DNA from: Micrococcales bacterium | GTDB lineage: Bacteria > Actinomycetota > Actinomycetes > Actinomycetales > Dermatophilaceae | Assembly (NCBI GenBank): GCA_003157445.1 | Contig: PMJN01000291.1 | Coordinates: 1-9,753, forward strand | DNA length: 9,753 nucleotides | Reading direction: 5' to 3' | In this document: positions 1-6,449 of the stretch, one piece after another | Layout: every line of letters begins with the position of its first letter | How positions within the stretch are numbered: the stretch's first letter is position 1 | Made by a program: the position numbers and the translations under genes | Notes under the pieces: generated by a model | The model's database searches: none | Told to the model about the DNA's origin: nothing | The model's input: the letters and a program-made list of their open reading frames with translations, nothing else

Positions 1-177
1 TGCCAGCACCCAGCTCGGCTGCCGTGCCGTCACAGTCCATTGAGCTGACCATCACCAGAGCAGTGATGGGCGGTGCCCACTGCGCAGGGGTTCTGTTTTC
101 TTGGTCATGTTGAACGGTCGGGCTATGTCCAGGTCGGCAGATCGTAACGGCGATCGCCTCGGTCAGCGATTCGTCCC

Positions 178-489
178 ATGGGTGGTGGCGCGTTGAAGAA
201 CACTGGCCCCGTAACCTTGACCTTCGTGAAGACCTTTGAGCAGTTGCATGCCGAGTTGACCGATAAGGCTGCGACGCGCCCGCAAGGGTCGGGCACCGTA
301 GCCGAGCTGGACGCGGGGGTCCACGCTATTGGCAAGAAGATCGTCGAAGAGGCGGCCGAGGTGTGGATGGCTGCTGAGTATGAAGGCAGCGCACGAACGG
401 CCGAGGAGATCAGCCAGCTGCTTTATCACATACAGGTGATGATGCTTGCTGCTGACATCTCTCTCGACGACGTTTACGCCTATCTCTGA
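178..489 (+). CDS. hisE: Phosphoribosyl-ATP pyrophosphatase
   Basis: HisE hydrolyses phosphoribosyl-ATP to phosphoribosyl-AMP and pyrophosphate, the second step of histidine synthesis, in the cytosol. The product (up to 103 aa) has the all-alpha MazG-like fold signature: an N-terminal [11 protein letters not shown], then [30 protein letters not shown] with the acidic EExxE-type metal-binding helix, then [15 protein letters not shown] and the terminal [10 protein letters not shown] typical of actinobacterial HisE. The start is uncertain. ATG 178 gives a 16-residue extension ahead of VKTF; TTG 193 (98 aa) has a GGTGG stretch upstream; GTG 226 gives 87 aa. None has a strong ribosome binding site. 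It lies 35 bases ahead of hisG on the same strand, so the two are probably co-transcribed. Here HisE is a stand-alone protein, separate from the HisI gene at the right end of the window. Confidence 0.95.
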   Translation: MGGGALKNTGPVTLTFVKTFEQLHAELTDKAATRPQGSGTVAELDAGVHAIGKKIVEEAAEVWMAAEYEGSARTAEEISQLLYHIQVMMLAADISLDDVYAYL

Positions 490-524
490 CCCGACGACCG
501 TCTTCAACCCAAGGACCTCATTAC

Positions 525-1370
525 ATGTTACGAATTGCTGTGCCGAACAAGGGTTCTCTGTCCCAGGCTGCTGCCGAGATGTTGCGCGAGGCGGGGTATC
601 GCGGGCGACGCGACCCCAAAGAACTCGTGTTGACCGATCCGGACCACGATATCGAGTTCTTCTTCCTGCGGCCGCGAGACATTGCGGTCTACGTCGGCTC
701 GGGCAGCCTTGACGGCGGTATAACCGGGCGTGACCTCCTCTTGGACTCGGGCACCGCAGCGGTCGAGTCGATGGCCCTGGGATTCGCCGCCTCGACGTTC
801 CGCTTCGCTGCACGACCCGGAGTCGTCGCGAGCGTCCAGGACATCGATGGCAAGCGAGTGGCAACGAGCTACGCAGGGCTGGTGTCCACCTATCTTGCCG
901 AGCACGGTGTCCGGGCTGACGTCGTCCGGCTCGACGGTGCGGTGGAGACGGCCATCACGCTGGGTGTGGCGGACGTCATCGCCGACGTCGTAGAAACGGG
1001 GTCCACGCTGCGCCAGCAGGGGCTGGAGGTCTTCGGCGACCCCATCCTGCGCAGCGAGGCCGTCCTGATCCAGCGCTCGGACAACGAGTCCCAAGTTGCC
1101 CTGGACGTCTTGGGACGCCGTCTTCAGGGCGTGATCACCGCACACAGCTACGTGATGATGGACTACGACGTACGGGTCGAGCTGGTGGAGCAGGCCTGCG
1201 CCCTTACCCCGGGCTTGGAGTCACCGACCGTGTCACCCCTGCACGACAGGGGGTACGCCGCAGTGCGGGCGATGGTGCCCCGGCACCGCACGAACCAGTT
1301 GATGGACGACCTCTACGACTTGGGCGCGCGAGCGATTCTGATCACCGACATTTCTGCCTGCCGCCTCTGA
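525..1370 (+). CDS. hisG: ATP phosphoribosyltransferase, long form
   Basis: HisG condenses ATP with PRPP to give phosphoribosyl-ATP, the committed and feedback-controlled first step of histidine synthesis. The 281-aa length is that of the long form, which needs no HisZ partner. The N-terminus MLRIAVPNKGSLSQAAAEML and the stretch ELVLTDPDHDIEFFFLRPRDIAVYVGSGSLDGGITGRD mark the periplasmic-binding-protein-like catalytic lobes. The PRPP region is around SYAGLVSTYLAEHGV, followed by LDGAVETAITLGVADVIADVVETGSTLRQQGL. The last ~75 residues, with LTPGLESPTVSPL and LMDDLYDLGARAILITDISACRL, form the ACT-like C-terminal domain that binds histidine in the family. ATG 525 is preceded by an AAGGACC ribosome binding site (about 510-516). 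The stop TGA overlaps the next gene's ATG by one base. Confidence 0.97.
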   Translation: MLRIAVPNKGSLSQAAAEMLREAGYRGRRDPKELVLTDPDHDIEFFFLRPRDIAVYVGSGSLDGGITGRDLLLDSGTAAVESMALGFAASTFRFAARPGVVASVQDIDGKRVATSYAGLVSTYLAEHGVRADVVRLDGAVETAITLGVADVIADVVETGSTLRQQGLEVFGDPILRSEAVLIQRSDNESQVALDVLGRRLQGVITAHSYVMMDYDVRVELVEQACALTPGLESPTVSPLHDRGYAAVRAMVPRHRTNQLMDDLYDLGARAILITDISACRL

Positions 1371-1855
1371 TGTCCAGCGCGTCGACTGATCATCGCGCTC
1401 CCTCGGACCCATACGCGGTGTTCCGCCCCCGCGCGGGGCGGCGGGTTGCAGCTGCGATGTCGGTGCTATCCATTGTGGTCTTCACCGGCGGCGCCTTTTC
1501 GATGCCGTCGGTAAGTTCGGCCGCCGCTGGTTGGAGCGTCTCAGACCGGTTGCTGCTGACTTGTTGCGGCCTGGTGGTTGCCGCTGCGCTATGGCGCTTC
1601 GCATCGATTCGGGCAGTCCCCTCCACCAGCGGCCTGGTGATCCGCAATCTGCTCACCACCCGCTCGCTGCAGTGGGCTCAGATCGTCCGCGTGCAGTTCG
1701 GTGGCGGTGCCCCGTGGGTCAGCGTGGACCTGGATGACACCGATACCCTTGCAATCATGGCAATCCAGAGGGCTGATGGTGGCTTTGGTAGGGCTGAGGC
1801 AGCACGATTGTCGGCGCTCGTGCAGGTTCACAGCGGGTCTCAAACTGCTGGCTGA
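1370..1855 (+). CDS. Two-TM membrane protein with bacterial PH-like domain
   Basis: This 161-aa membrane protein of unknown role is a conserved actinobacterial neighbour of hisG. Two hydrophobic helices are visible at about residues 27-47 (VAAAMSVLSIVVFTGGAF) and 59-79 (LLLTCCGLVVAAALW). They are followed by a compact soluble region: a GLVIRNLLTTRSLQWAQIVRVQF strand pattern, then APWVSVDLDDTDTLAIMAIQRADG and an Ala-rich helix ending near residue 150. That order (two TM helices, then a small beta-rich domain with LxWxxIxxVxF and MAIQRADG) is that of the bacterial PH-like (PH_6 type) proteins. The start codon overlaps the hisG stop (TGATG), so translation is probably coupled. No catalytic residues are recognisable. 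The family assignment is recalled from motif pattern rather than searched. Confidence 0.8.
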   Translation: MSSASTDHRAPSDPYAVFRPRAGRRVAAAMSVLSIVVFTGGAFSMPSVSSAAAGWSVSDRLLLTCCGLVVAAALWRFASIRAVPSTSGLVIRNLLTTRSLQWAQIVRVQFGGGAPWVSVDLDDTDTLAIMAIQRADGGFGRAEAARLSALVQVHSGSQTAG

Positions 1856-1984
1856 GGTTTCCCATCCTGCAGGTCGCTCAGGGACCTTGGCCACGGCCGG
1901 CTGAATCTGCTGGCCGGGACCATCTGGGCCGTTGTGAGCAAGCCCATCGACAGCCAGATCACCTAGAAGTTGCCGGTGAGATCT

Positions 1985-2014
1985 CTTCGGGCCCCCACCA
2001 TGGTGGGCCCGAAG
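1985..2014. terminator. Strong hairpin between convergent genes
   Basis: An inverted repeat, CTTCGGGCC...GGCCCGAAG, encloses the perfect palindrome CCACCATGGTGG (1995-2006), with a two-C bulge on the left arm. It lies in the gap between the end of the PH-like gene (1855) and the end of the convergent kinase-like gene (2086), where a bidirectional terminator is expected. No T-run follows on either strand, so it would be a non-canonical terminator of the kind common in actinobacteria. The rest of 1856-2085 holds nothing I recognise. Confidence 0.5.
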
Positions 2015-2085
2015 GACGCGACCGGGTCGCTCATGAATCTCTGGACACCCACCTTTCGCATGACCCATCATCGGCCGACTGCCGC

Positions 2086-2649
2086 TCATCGCGAGGTGTT
2101 GATGATGAGGTCCGCGCGGCTGCGGGTCCCGTCGCCGGCGAACAGGGAATCTTCGTGCGCTGCCCAGCGCCGCCAGTGCGATAGATACGACTCCCCGTCG
2201 CGCTCGATGCCTCGTCGGAATCGTTCCTCCCGGTCCGCCTCCAGCCAGATGAGCGTCGAGAGGAACCGCCAACCCGGTTTCGCGCCCGAGCCGACCCCCT
2301 CGATAAGCAGCAGATCTGTGGACGGCAGGGCGCGCCATTGGCCATACCGGTCGTGCTCCCAGTCCCATCGCCGGTAAGTCCCCTGCTCGCCCCGCCCAAG
2401 AGGGGCCAGAACCTGCTCATGCACGTCGGCCACACCCTGGGCCAGGCCGTCCCAACCTGGATAGAGATCGTCCATGTGCAGGGTCTGGGCGCTCGGGAGC
2501 TGCTGTGCCAATGCGGTCGCGAAGTCAGTCTTGCCTGCCCCACTGGGCCCGTCGACTGCCACGACCTTTGTTGTGCCGCACCGCGGTCGGGCACTGTTGA
2601 TGATCATCAATGCTGAGGCGATCGCCTCGTCTGTTGCCGCGAAGTGCAT
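2086..2649 (-). CDS. P-loop ATP-binding protein, uridine kinase-like
   Basis: This 187-aa cytosolic P-loop NTPase resembles uridine kinases and other small nucleoside or nucleotide kinases. The Walker A motif GPSGAGKT is at residues 34-41, after the hydrophobic strand KVVAVD. MDDLYPGWDGL at about 59-69 sits where uridine kinases hold the substrate-binding MDDFY-type acidic motif. WDWEHDRYGQW and LLLIEGVGSG follow, the latter corresponding to the second acidic strand. The C-terminal part (WLEADREERFRRGIERDG, then WAAHEDSLFAGDGTRSRADLIINTS) has the arginine-rich lid expected of these kinases. The substrate cannot be read from sequence. It is divergent from hisF across 53 bases. ATG 2649 has no Shine-Dalgarno sequence but lies six bases after a TACAGT box, so leaderless translation is likely. 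Confidence 0.85.
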   Translation of the reverse strand: MHFAATDEAIASALMIINSARPRCGTTKVVAVDGPSGAGKTDFATALAQQLPSAQTLHMDDLYPGWDGLAQGVADVHEQVLAPLGRGEQGTYRRWDWEHDRYGQWRALPSTDLLLIEGVGSGAKPGWRFLSTLIWLEADREERFRRGIERDGESYLSHWRRWAAHEDSLFAGDGTRSRADLIINTSR

Positions 2650-2655
2650 GTGAGG

Positions 2656-2661
2656 ACTGTA
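2656..2661 (-). promoter_or_regulatory. Probable -10 box for the kinase-like gene
   Basis: On the minus strand the hexamer is TACAGT, a match to the actinobacterial TANNNT -10. It is followed by exactly six bases (CCTCAC) and then ATG 2649. That spacing would put transcription initiation at or next to the start codon, giving a leaderless mRNA, which fits the absence of a ribosome binding site. No -35 element is obvious. Confidence 0.55.
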
Positions 2662-2690
2662 GGGCCCCCGGGCCCGGTGATGACCCTCGG

Positions 2691-2696
2691 TAGGCT
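2691..2696 (+). promoter_or_regulatory. Probable -10 box for hisF
   Basis: TAGGCT matches TANNNT and is followed by six bases (CGCGGT) and then the GTG start of hisF at 2703. This is the same geometry as the opposing promoter in the same 53-bp gap. There is no ribosome binding site upstream of the GTG, so a leaderless hisF transcript is the simplest reading. A GC-rich near-palindrome (GGGCCCCCGGGCCC, from about 2663) lies between the two boxes. Confidence 0.55.
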
Positions 2697-2702
2697 CGCG
2701 GT

Positions 2703-3476
2703 GTGAGTGTCGCGATACGGGTCATCCCCTGCCTTGATGTTGACTCCGGCCGAGTGGTCAAGGGGGTCAATTTCGAGAACCTGCGTGATGCCGGCGACCC
2801 GGTCGAGCTGGCCAGACGTTACGGCGAGCAGGGAGCAGACGAGCTGACCTTCCTTGATGTGACCGCCAGCAGCGGCAACCGCCAGACCACCTATGACGTG
2901 GTTCGCCGGACCGCCGAGGAGGTCTTCATCCCGTTGACCGTCGGCGGGGGCGTGCGCGAGGTAGATGACGTGGACCGTTTGCTACGTGCCGGGGCCGACA
3001 AGGTGGGGGTCAACACCGCGGCAATCGCGCGCCCGGGCCTTATTGCCGACATCGCCGATCGTTTCGGCTCCCAGGTTCTGGTGCTGTCGGCGGATGTCCG
3101 GCGAAGACGCGACACCTCGGGTGTGGCCACAGGCGAGTTTGAGGTGACCACGCACGGCGGTCGTAAGGGGACAGGCCTGGATGCAATCGCGTGGTGCGCG
3201 CGGGCTGCCGAGCTGGGCGCGGGGGAGATCTTGCTCAACTCAATGGACGCCGACGGCACCAAGGATGGTTTCGACCTCGAGCTGATTCAGGCAGTCCGGG
3301 GGGAGGTCAGCGTGCCCCTGATCGCCAGCGGTGGCGCGGGCGCTGTCACGGACTTTGCTCCTGCCGTCGATGCCGGGGCCGACGCCGTGCTGGCCGCAAG
3401 CGTGTTCCACTTTGGTGAGCTCACCATCGGCCAGGTGAAGGACGCGCTTCGCAGCCACGGTCTGCCCGTCCGCTGA
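2703..3476 (+). CDS. hisF: Imidazole glycerol phosphate synthase, cyclase subunit
   Basis: HisF is the cyclase subunit of imidazole glycerol phosphate synthase. It uses ammonia channelled from HisH to convert PRFAR to IGP and AICAR. The 257-aa protein is a full-length (beta-alpha)8 barrel. The N-terminal [17 protein letters not shown] carries the catalytic Asp (D12). [16 protein letters not shown] and GADKVGVNT follow, with the first phosphate-binding site in that region. The second catalytic Asp is D131 in LSADVRRRR, where most relatives have SIDARR or [26 protein letters not shown] and [14 protein letters not shown] close the barrel with the second phosphate site. GTG 2703 fits the family start and the leaderless promoter. 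HisH and HisA are not in the window. The gene ends 16 bases from the converging TIGR03085 gene. Confidence 0.97.
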   Translation: MSVAIRVIPCLDVDSGRVVKGVNFENLRDAGDPVELARRYGEQGADELTFLDVTASSGNRQTTYDVVRRTAEEVFIPLTVGGGVREVDDVDRLLRAGADKVGVNTAAIARPGLIADIADRFGSQVLVLSADVRRRRDTSGVATGEFEVTTHGGRKGTGLDAIAWCARAAELGAGEILLNSMDADGTKDGFDLELIQAVRGEVSVPLIASGGAGAVTDFAPAVDAGADAVLAASVFHFGELTIGQVKDALRSHGLPVR

Positions 3477-3492
3477 CTGACGGGGTTGCGGT

Positions 3493-4110
3493 TCAGAGGG
3501 CAGAGAGGGCTTCCTCTGAGCCGGATAGATCGACCTGGGCCACCCGCTGGCGTCCGAACGAGTACAGCAGCAGCTCGGCGGGCGTGCCGGTGATCACGAC
3601 GGTGCCAAGATCAGTGGCGGCGTGAACCTGGCGTTCGCCAAATGTGGGCGCCACCACGACCACACCCACCCGTGCCCTGGCATGCTGCAGCCGGGTGACC
3701 TTGACCACGAGCCTCCACAGCGCCGACTCGAGGTCGCAAGGGAGCTTGCGGGCCTTCCAGCCTGGCCCGCCCCGAAGGACATCCTCGTGGTGAACAAAGA
3801 ACTCGGCGGTGTTGATGGCCTCGTCCACCGGCCCCAGCGAAGTCGGCGACCAAGCCGGGGGACCGGTGCGGACCTCGTTGACCAGGCGGGGCCAGTTCCA
3901 GGCTGCATACCCGTTCTGCACCCTCTCCAAACGGCCCTTCATCGCAGGTAGCACGATAGCTGGGGCGACATCGGGTCGACGTTCGCGCACCACAAGGTGG
4001 GCCGCCAGATCACGGGTCATCCATGGCGCGCACAACGTCGGCGCATCCGGACCAACCAGCTCGAAGGTGTCACACAGTGCTTGGCGCTCACTTCTGGCAA
4101 ACCGAGTCAT
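3493..4110 (-). CDS. TIGR03085-family (DinB/maleylpyruvate isomerase-like) protein
   Basis: This 205-aa protein belongs to the actinobacterial group related to mycothiol-dependent maleylpyruvate isomerase and DinB-like metal-binding four-helix bundles; its substrate is unknown. The start MTRFARSERQALCDTF, then VGPDAPTLCAPWMTRDLAAHLVVRERRPD (residues about 19-47), and VDEAINTAEFFVHHEDVLRG (about 95-113) are the characteristic blocks. His38 in AAHL and His107/His108 in VHHEDV are the likely metal ligands. The C-terminal part (VVITGTPAELLLYSFGRQ) is the helix-rich tail typical of the group. I chose ATG 4110 because family homology begins there; the reading frame stays open further upstream, but that extension is low-complexity and unlike the family. 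The gene is convergent with hisF and lies just downstream of the broken CopD-like gene on the same strand. Confidence 0.85.
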   Translation of the reverse strand: MTRFARSERQALCDTFELVGPDAPTLCAPWMTRDLAAHLVVRERRPDVAPAIVLPAMKGRLERVQNGYAAWNWPRLVNEVRTGPPAWSPTSLGPVDEAINTAEFFVHHEDVLRGGPGWKARKLPCDLESALWRLVVKVTRLQHARARVGVVVVAPTFGERQVHAATDLGTVVITGTPAELLLYSFGRQRVAQVDLSGSEEALSAL

Positions 4111-4140
4111 CGCCCCATCTTGGCACTGGCGTCCTCGCGC

Positions 4141-4189
4141 CCCGCTGCGGGAGGCTTGAGCCGAACCCGGCATGCCGTGCTGCAGCGGG
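4141..4189 (-). terminator. Possible hairpin after the CopD-like remnant
   Basis: CCCGCTGC (4141-4148) pairs with GCAGCGGG (4182-4189), and a small inner hairpin GGCT-TG-AGCC lies within the loop region. It falls in the short gap between the stop of the CopD-like remnant (4191) and the start of the TIGR03085 gene (4110). The loop is long and there is no T-tract, so this could be incidental GC-rich pairing. Confidence 0.25.
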
Positions 4190-4190
4190 C

Positions 4191-4399
4191 TCAGGGCGCC
4201 TCGACGATAGAGACGCCGAGTAGGACGGCGCACAGCGCGCTGAGCAGTTCGACGGTGGCCGAGATGCCTTTGAGCAAAGGTTCTTGACGAAGGTGTGCAG
4301 TGCGGCGCCAACTCCGGAAAGTACGACGAACACCATCTTGAGCATCAAGGTGGTCCGGTATGCATCGCTTTGCTTGCCGGCCGCGGCGATCAGCCACAG
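4191..4399 (-). pseudogene. CopD-like membrane protein, C-terminal remnant
   Basis: On the minus strand from about 4399 the frame reads LWLIAAAGKQSDAYRTTLMLKMVFVVLSGVGAALHTFVKN. It then shifts by one base near 4277-4280 into LLKGISATVELLSALCAVLLGVSIVEAP, stopping at 4191. Joined, this is the last two to three transmembrane segments of a copper-resistance-D-like integral membrane protein: an A-Y-x-x-T-L-x-x-K membrane entry, an SGVGAALH turn, and a final helix ending in LLGVxxxxxP. The frameshift looks like loss of one C from an AACCC run (now AACC). The missing N-terminal half is at about 8125-8298 on the same strand, beyond the mobile DNA. A short internal piece (about a dozen residues) seems to be absent from both halves. 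The family call is from residue pattern and is moderately sure; the split-gene reading is surer. Confidence 0.75.
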
Positions 4400-4514
4400 G
4401 CGCCTGGCCCGGCACGTCGCGGACGCGTCGTTTGCCGAGATCCGTCGCCAGCTCGCTTACAAGATCGGGTGGCACGGCGGGACCCTGATCGTGGCCGATC
4501 GGTGGTTCCCATCT
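4398..4514 (+). pseudogene. tnpB: TnpB remnant, internal segment
   Basis: Translation in the frame of 4398 gives RRLARHVADASFAEIRRQ, then LAYKIGWHGGTLIVADRWFPS. This is the segment of IS605-family TnpB (the RNA-guided nuclease ancestral to Cas12) that runs from the helix after the RuvC-II region to just before the zinc ribbon. The N-terminal RNA-binding and RuvC-I/II regions, with their Asp and Glu catalytic residues, are missing to the left, where CopD-like sequence begins at once. The frame is cut after the serine codon TCT (4512-4514). Its continuation, SKTCSGCG, is found 3.3 kb downstream at 7801 in the same orientation. Confidence 0.85.
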
Positions 4515-4569
4515 ACTGGGACCCTGACGTGTTCATGGGTTGCCAATGCTCCCCTGCGCCGGCATCGAT

Positions 4570-6108
4570 CTACGTGATTGGTGGGGGCGGCTTTCGGGTC
4601 TTGGTGTGGTCTCCGACCGCGTAGCGTTTCCAGGTTGCTCCGGATTGGGGGGCGAGTTGTTCGGCGTGTCCTGGGTTATAGCCGACCATGCCTGCGACCA
4701 CGGGTGCGGGGGCTTGGAGGAGTAGCTCTCTGATCGCTCTGCTTCGGCCGTTGATGTTGGGGATGCCGAGCCGGTGCAGGCGTCGCCGTATCGAGGTCGG
4801 GTGCAGCGGCTGGCCAGCGCGTTGGCCGGGGAACAGCAGCCTGCTCGTCGGGTTGGTCGCGGTGGTCAGGTTCGATCGGTTTGCGACGTAGCTAAGGACG
4901 GTCTCGGCGAACGGGCCGGGGATTGGTACTGGCGGATCTCCGAGGCGGATGAACACCTGGTCTCCGTCGTGGATGACGTCGTCGATGGTGAGGCGGACGA
5001 TCCGGCTCAGTGGCTGGGCGTACAGCAGGATCAGCAGGGCGATGACCTGCTCGGTCAGGTCCATATCGGTGCCGGCATGGATCCGGCGGATCAGGGCGAT
5101 CCGCTGTTGTTGGCTGATCGGTGTGGGCGGGATGGACACTGGTGCCGGCAGGTGGAGCTTGGGGGCTTGCCTGCTTTTCATGGCCCAGCGTAGGAACGGC
5201 CGGATGCTTTGCTGTTCCGTACGACTGGCTGCGGCGAACCAGCGGTCGATGTCAGTTTGGGTGCACCCGCTCAGTTCCCGGCCGTGTCCCGCAAGGTCGG
5301 TCAGGAACAGCCTGGCTTGACGAAGGTGTGTTCGGGCCGACTGGTTGCGGTAGGGCCCAATCGGCTCGGTAGCCGCAGCGGTCCGCAGTTGCCGCAGCAC
5401 GTGCCAGGTGGCGAAGCGCTGCAAGATCTTGTGGTGGTTGGCATCCTCGATGCTCTGCATCCAACCGGGCAGCCACTGCTCGAAGAGAAACAGGTACCGG
5501 TCCACCGGGGCCAGTACCCCGCAACCGACGAGCAGATCGCGGATGTAGATGACGCAACGCCAGGGCTGCAGGGTGCTCAACCCGTCGTGGGTGAGCGGGA
5601 CCTGGCCCAGGGCGAGGGCGCGCAGGATCGGTGGGACGTGCGGTTTGGTGAGCCACAGGATGCCGCTGCGGGGTCGGCTCATCGCGCACACCGAGTCGAA
5701 GAACGGAACCAGCTCGGGGCGAATGGCACCGGTGCCGTCGTCGAGTATCACTGTGAGCCGGTCAGCGAGGACACATCGTCCGCAGATCCCGGCGTAGTGG
5801 AGCCAGCCCTCGATGCCGCACCGGGTGCAGGTGAAGTTGCCGAGCCCGCCGGCGCAGGTGGTGCACAGCGCCTCCCCGTCCTTGCCAATACCGGGGACCA
5901 GCCGCTCTACTCCGCAGCTCGCACAGCGGCCATAGGTCTCACACGCCCGCGCGAAGCAGCCCGAGCATAGGTGGCCTTCGGGCCATTTGCACATTGCCAC
6001 GAGCACCCGGCCAAGTCCTGCCTCGACGGCAGGAGCAGGGTGTCTATGTCGCCGTAATGGTCGCTGGCAGCGAGCACAAAACAGCTGTTCTCTGGCCGGC
6101 AGTGTCAC
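4570..6108 (-). CDS. Cys-rich protein with degenerate tyrosine-recombinase domain
   Basis: This 512-aa protein is the last gene of the inserted element's operon. Residues 1-112 contain 14 cysteines, mostly as CxxC pairs (C11/C14, C48/C51, C62/C65, C82/C85, C94/C97, C109/C112), implying several zinc ribbons for DNA or protein binding. Residues about 250-310 look like a SAM-like core-binding domain (ARTHLRQARLFLTDLAGH...IRPFLRWA). Residues about 330-500 resemble a tyrosine-recombinase catalytic domain: LILLYAQPLSRIVRLTIDDV with Arg369 in the box-I place, GRSRAIRELLL with Arg460 in box II but Arg457 where the His of HxxR belongs, GYN (Tyr477) for the usual GH, and TWKRYA with Tyr496 as candidate nucleophile. 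It may be catalytically altered or act as a partner subunit. GTG 6108 overlaps the HTH gene stop by GTGA and has no Shine-Dalgarno sequence, so translation is probably coupled. It is often seen beside integrases in actinobacteria, but its function is not established. Confidence 0.8.
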   Translation of the reverse strand: MTLPAREQLFCARCQRPLRRHRHPAPAVEAGLGRVLVAMCKWPEGHLCSGCFARACETYGRCASCGVERLVPGIGKDGEALCTTCAGGLGNFTCTRCGIEGWLHYAGICGRCVLADRLTVILDDGTGAIRPELVPFFDSVCAMSRPRSGILWLTKPHVPPILRALALGQVPLTHDGLSTLQPWRCVIYIRDLLVGCGVLAPVDRYLFLFEQWLPGWMQSIEDANHHKILQRFATWHVLRQLRTAAATEPIGPYRNQSARTHLRQARLFLTDLAGHGRELSGCTQTDIDRWFAAASRTEQQSIRPFLRWAMKSRQAPKLHLPAPVSIPPTPISQQQRIALIRRIHAGTDMDLTEQVIALLILLYAQPLSRIVRLTIDDVIHDGDQVFIRLGDPPVPIPGPFAETVLSYVANRSNLTTATNPTSRLLFPGQRAGQPLHPTSIRRRLHRLGIPNINGRSRAIRELLLQAPAPVVAGMVGYNPGHAEQLAPQSGATWKRYAVGDHTKTRKPPPPIT

Positions 6109-6449
6109 TGATCGGGGTCGATGATCCGGGCACGTTTGGGCCGCAGCGCGGCCAGGGTGGCCGGCGAGAGTGACTCACCGCTGGCTGTGACTTTCTTGCG
6201 GAGGCCGACGTTGGCGCCCTGGGTGGTGATCAGCTCGGAGGGGTCTGTGGTGAAGATGTCGCACAGCGCCGCGAGCACCGACAGCGACAATCGTTCCGGT
6301 GTGCCGGTGACCAGGCGGTGGACCTGGGAGGGCGACAGAGCGATGCCCCGGGCGCCCAACAACGGGACCAGTTCGGTTGTGGCGAACATGCCGTGCTCGG
6401 CCATCACCTCTCGCAGCCGCCACTGGTAGCTGACCTGACGTTTCTTCAC
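6105..6449 (-). CDS. Cro/C1-type helix-turn-helix protein of the element
   Basis: This 114-aa DNA-binding protein is the middle gene of the recombinase operon. Residues about 8-74 (YQWRLREVMAEHGMFATTELVPLLGARGIALSPSQVHRLVTGTPERLSLSVLAALCDIFTTDPSELI) follow the five-helix Cro/C1 (XRE) pattern. The recognition helix is around SPSQVHRLV, and there is the LSLSVLAALCDIF helix that usually follows it. The tail (about 75-114) is basic and rich in Arg and Lys. It starts at GTG 6449, overlapping the recombinase stop by GTGA, with a near-perfect Shine-Dalgarno sequence. By position it may repress the operon or act as the small accessory subunit that TnpC provides in Tn554-type elements; neither role can be told from sequence. 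The 15-bp palindromes upstream of the operon are candidate binding sites. Confidence 0.85.
   Translation of the reverse strand: MKKRQVSYQWRLREVMAEHGMFATTELVPLLGARGIALSPSQVHRLVTGTPERLSLSVLAALCDIFTTDPSELITTQGANVGLRKKVTASGESLSPATLAALRPKRARIIDPDQ

Noticed and set aside
1..54. Possible start of a divergent minus-strand gene (ATG at about 54 giving MVSSMDCDGTAAELGAG to the window edge).
   Set aside because: Only about 18 codons, no ribosome binding site and no recognisable family; a plus-strand frame is open over the same bases too. The rest of 1-177 shows no gene or convincing promoter.
1589..2368. Minus-strand open frame of 259 codons spanning the PH-like gene and the kinase-like gene.
   Set aside because: It overlaps two well-supported genes, crosses the intergenic hairpin, and gives Gly/Arg/Pro-rich sequence without family features.
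4283..5330. A 15-bp exact repeat, CTTGACGAAGGTGTG, at 4283-4297 and 5316-5330, one copy outside and one inside the inner element.
   Set aside because: Each copy lies inside coding sequence in a different frame (HTFVK in the CopD-like remnant, HLRQ in the recombinase-like protein), and neither is at an element boundary. Chance is a sufficient explanation in GC-rich sequence.
5209..5970. Long plus-strand open frame of 253 codons across the recombinase-like gene.
   Set aside because: It is the GC-driven shadow of the minus-strand gene, which has zinc-ribbon and recombinase motifs and overlapping operon partners. The plus-strand translation resembles nothing and is repetitive in composition.
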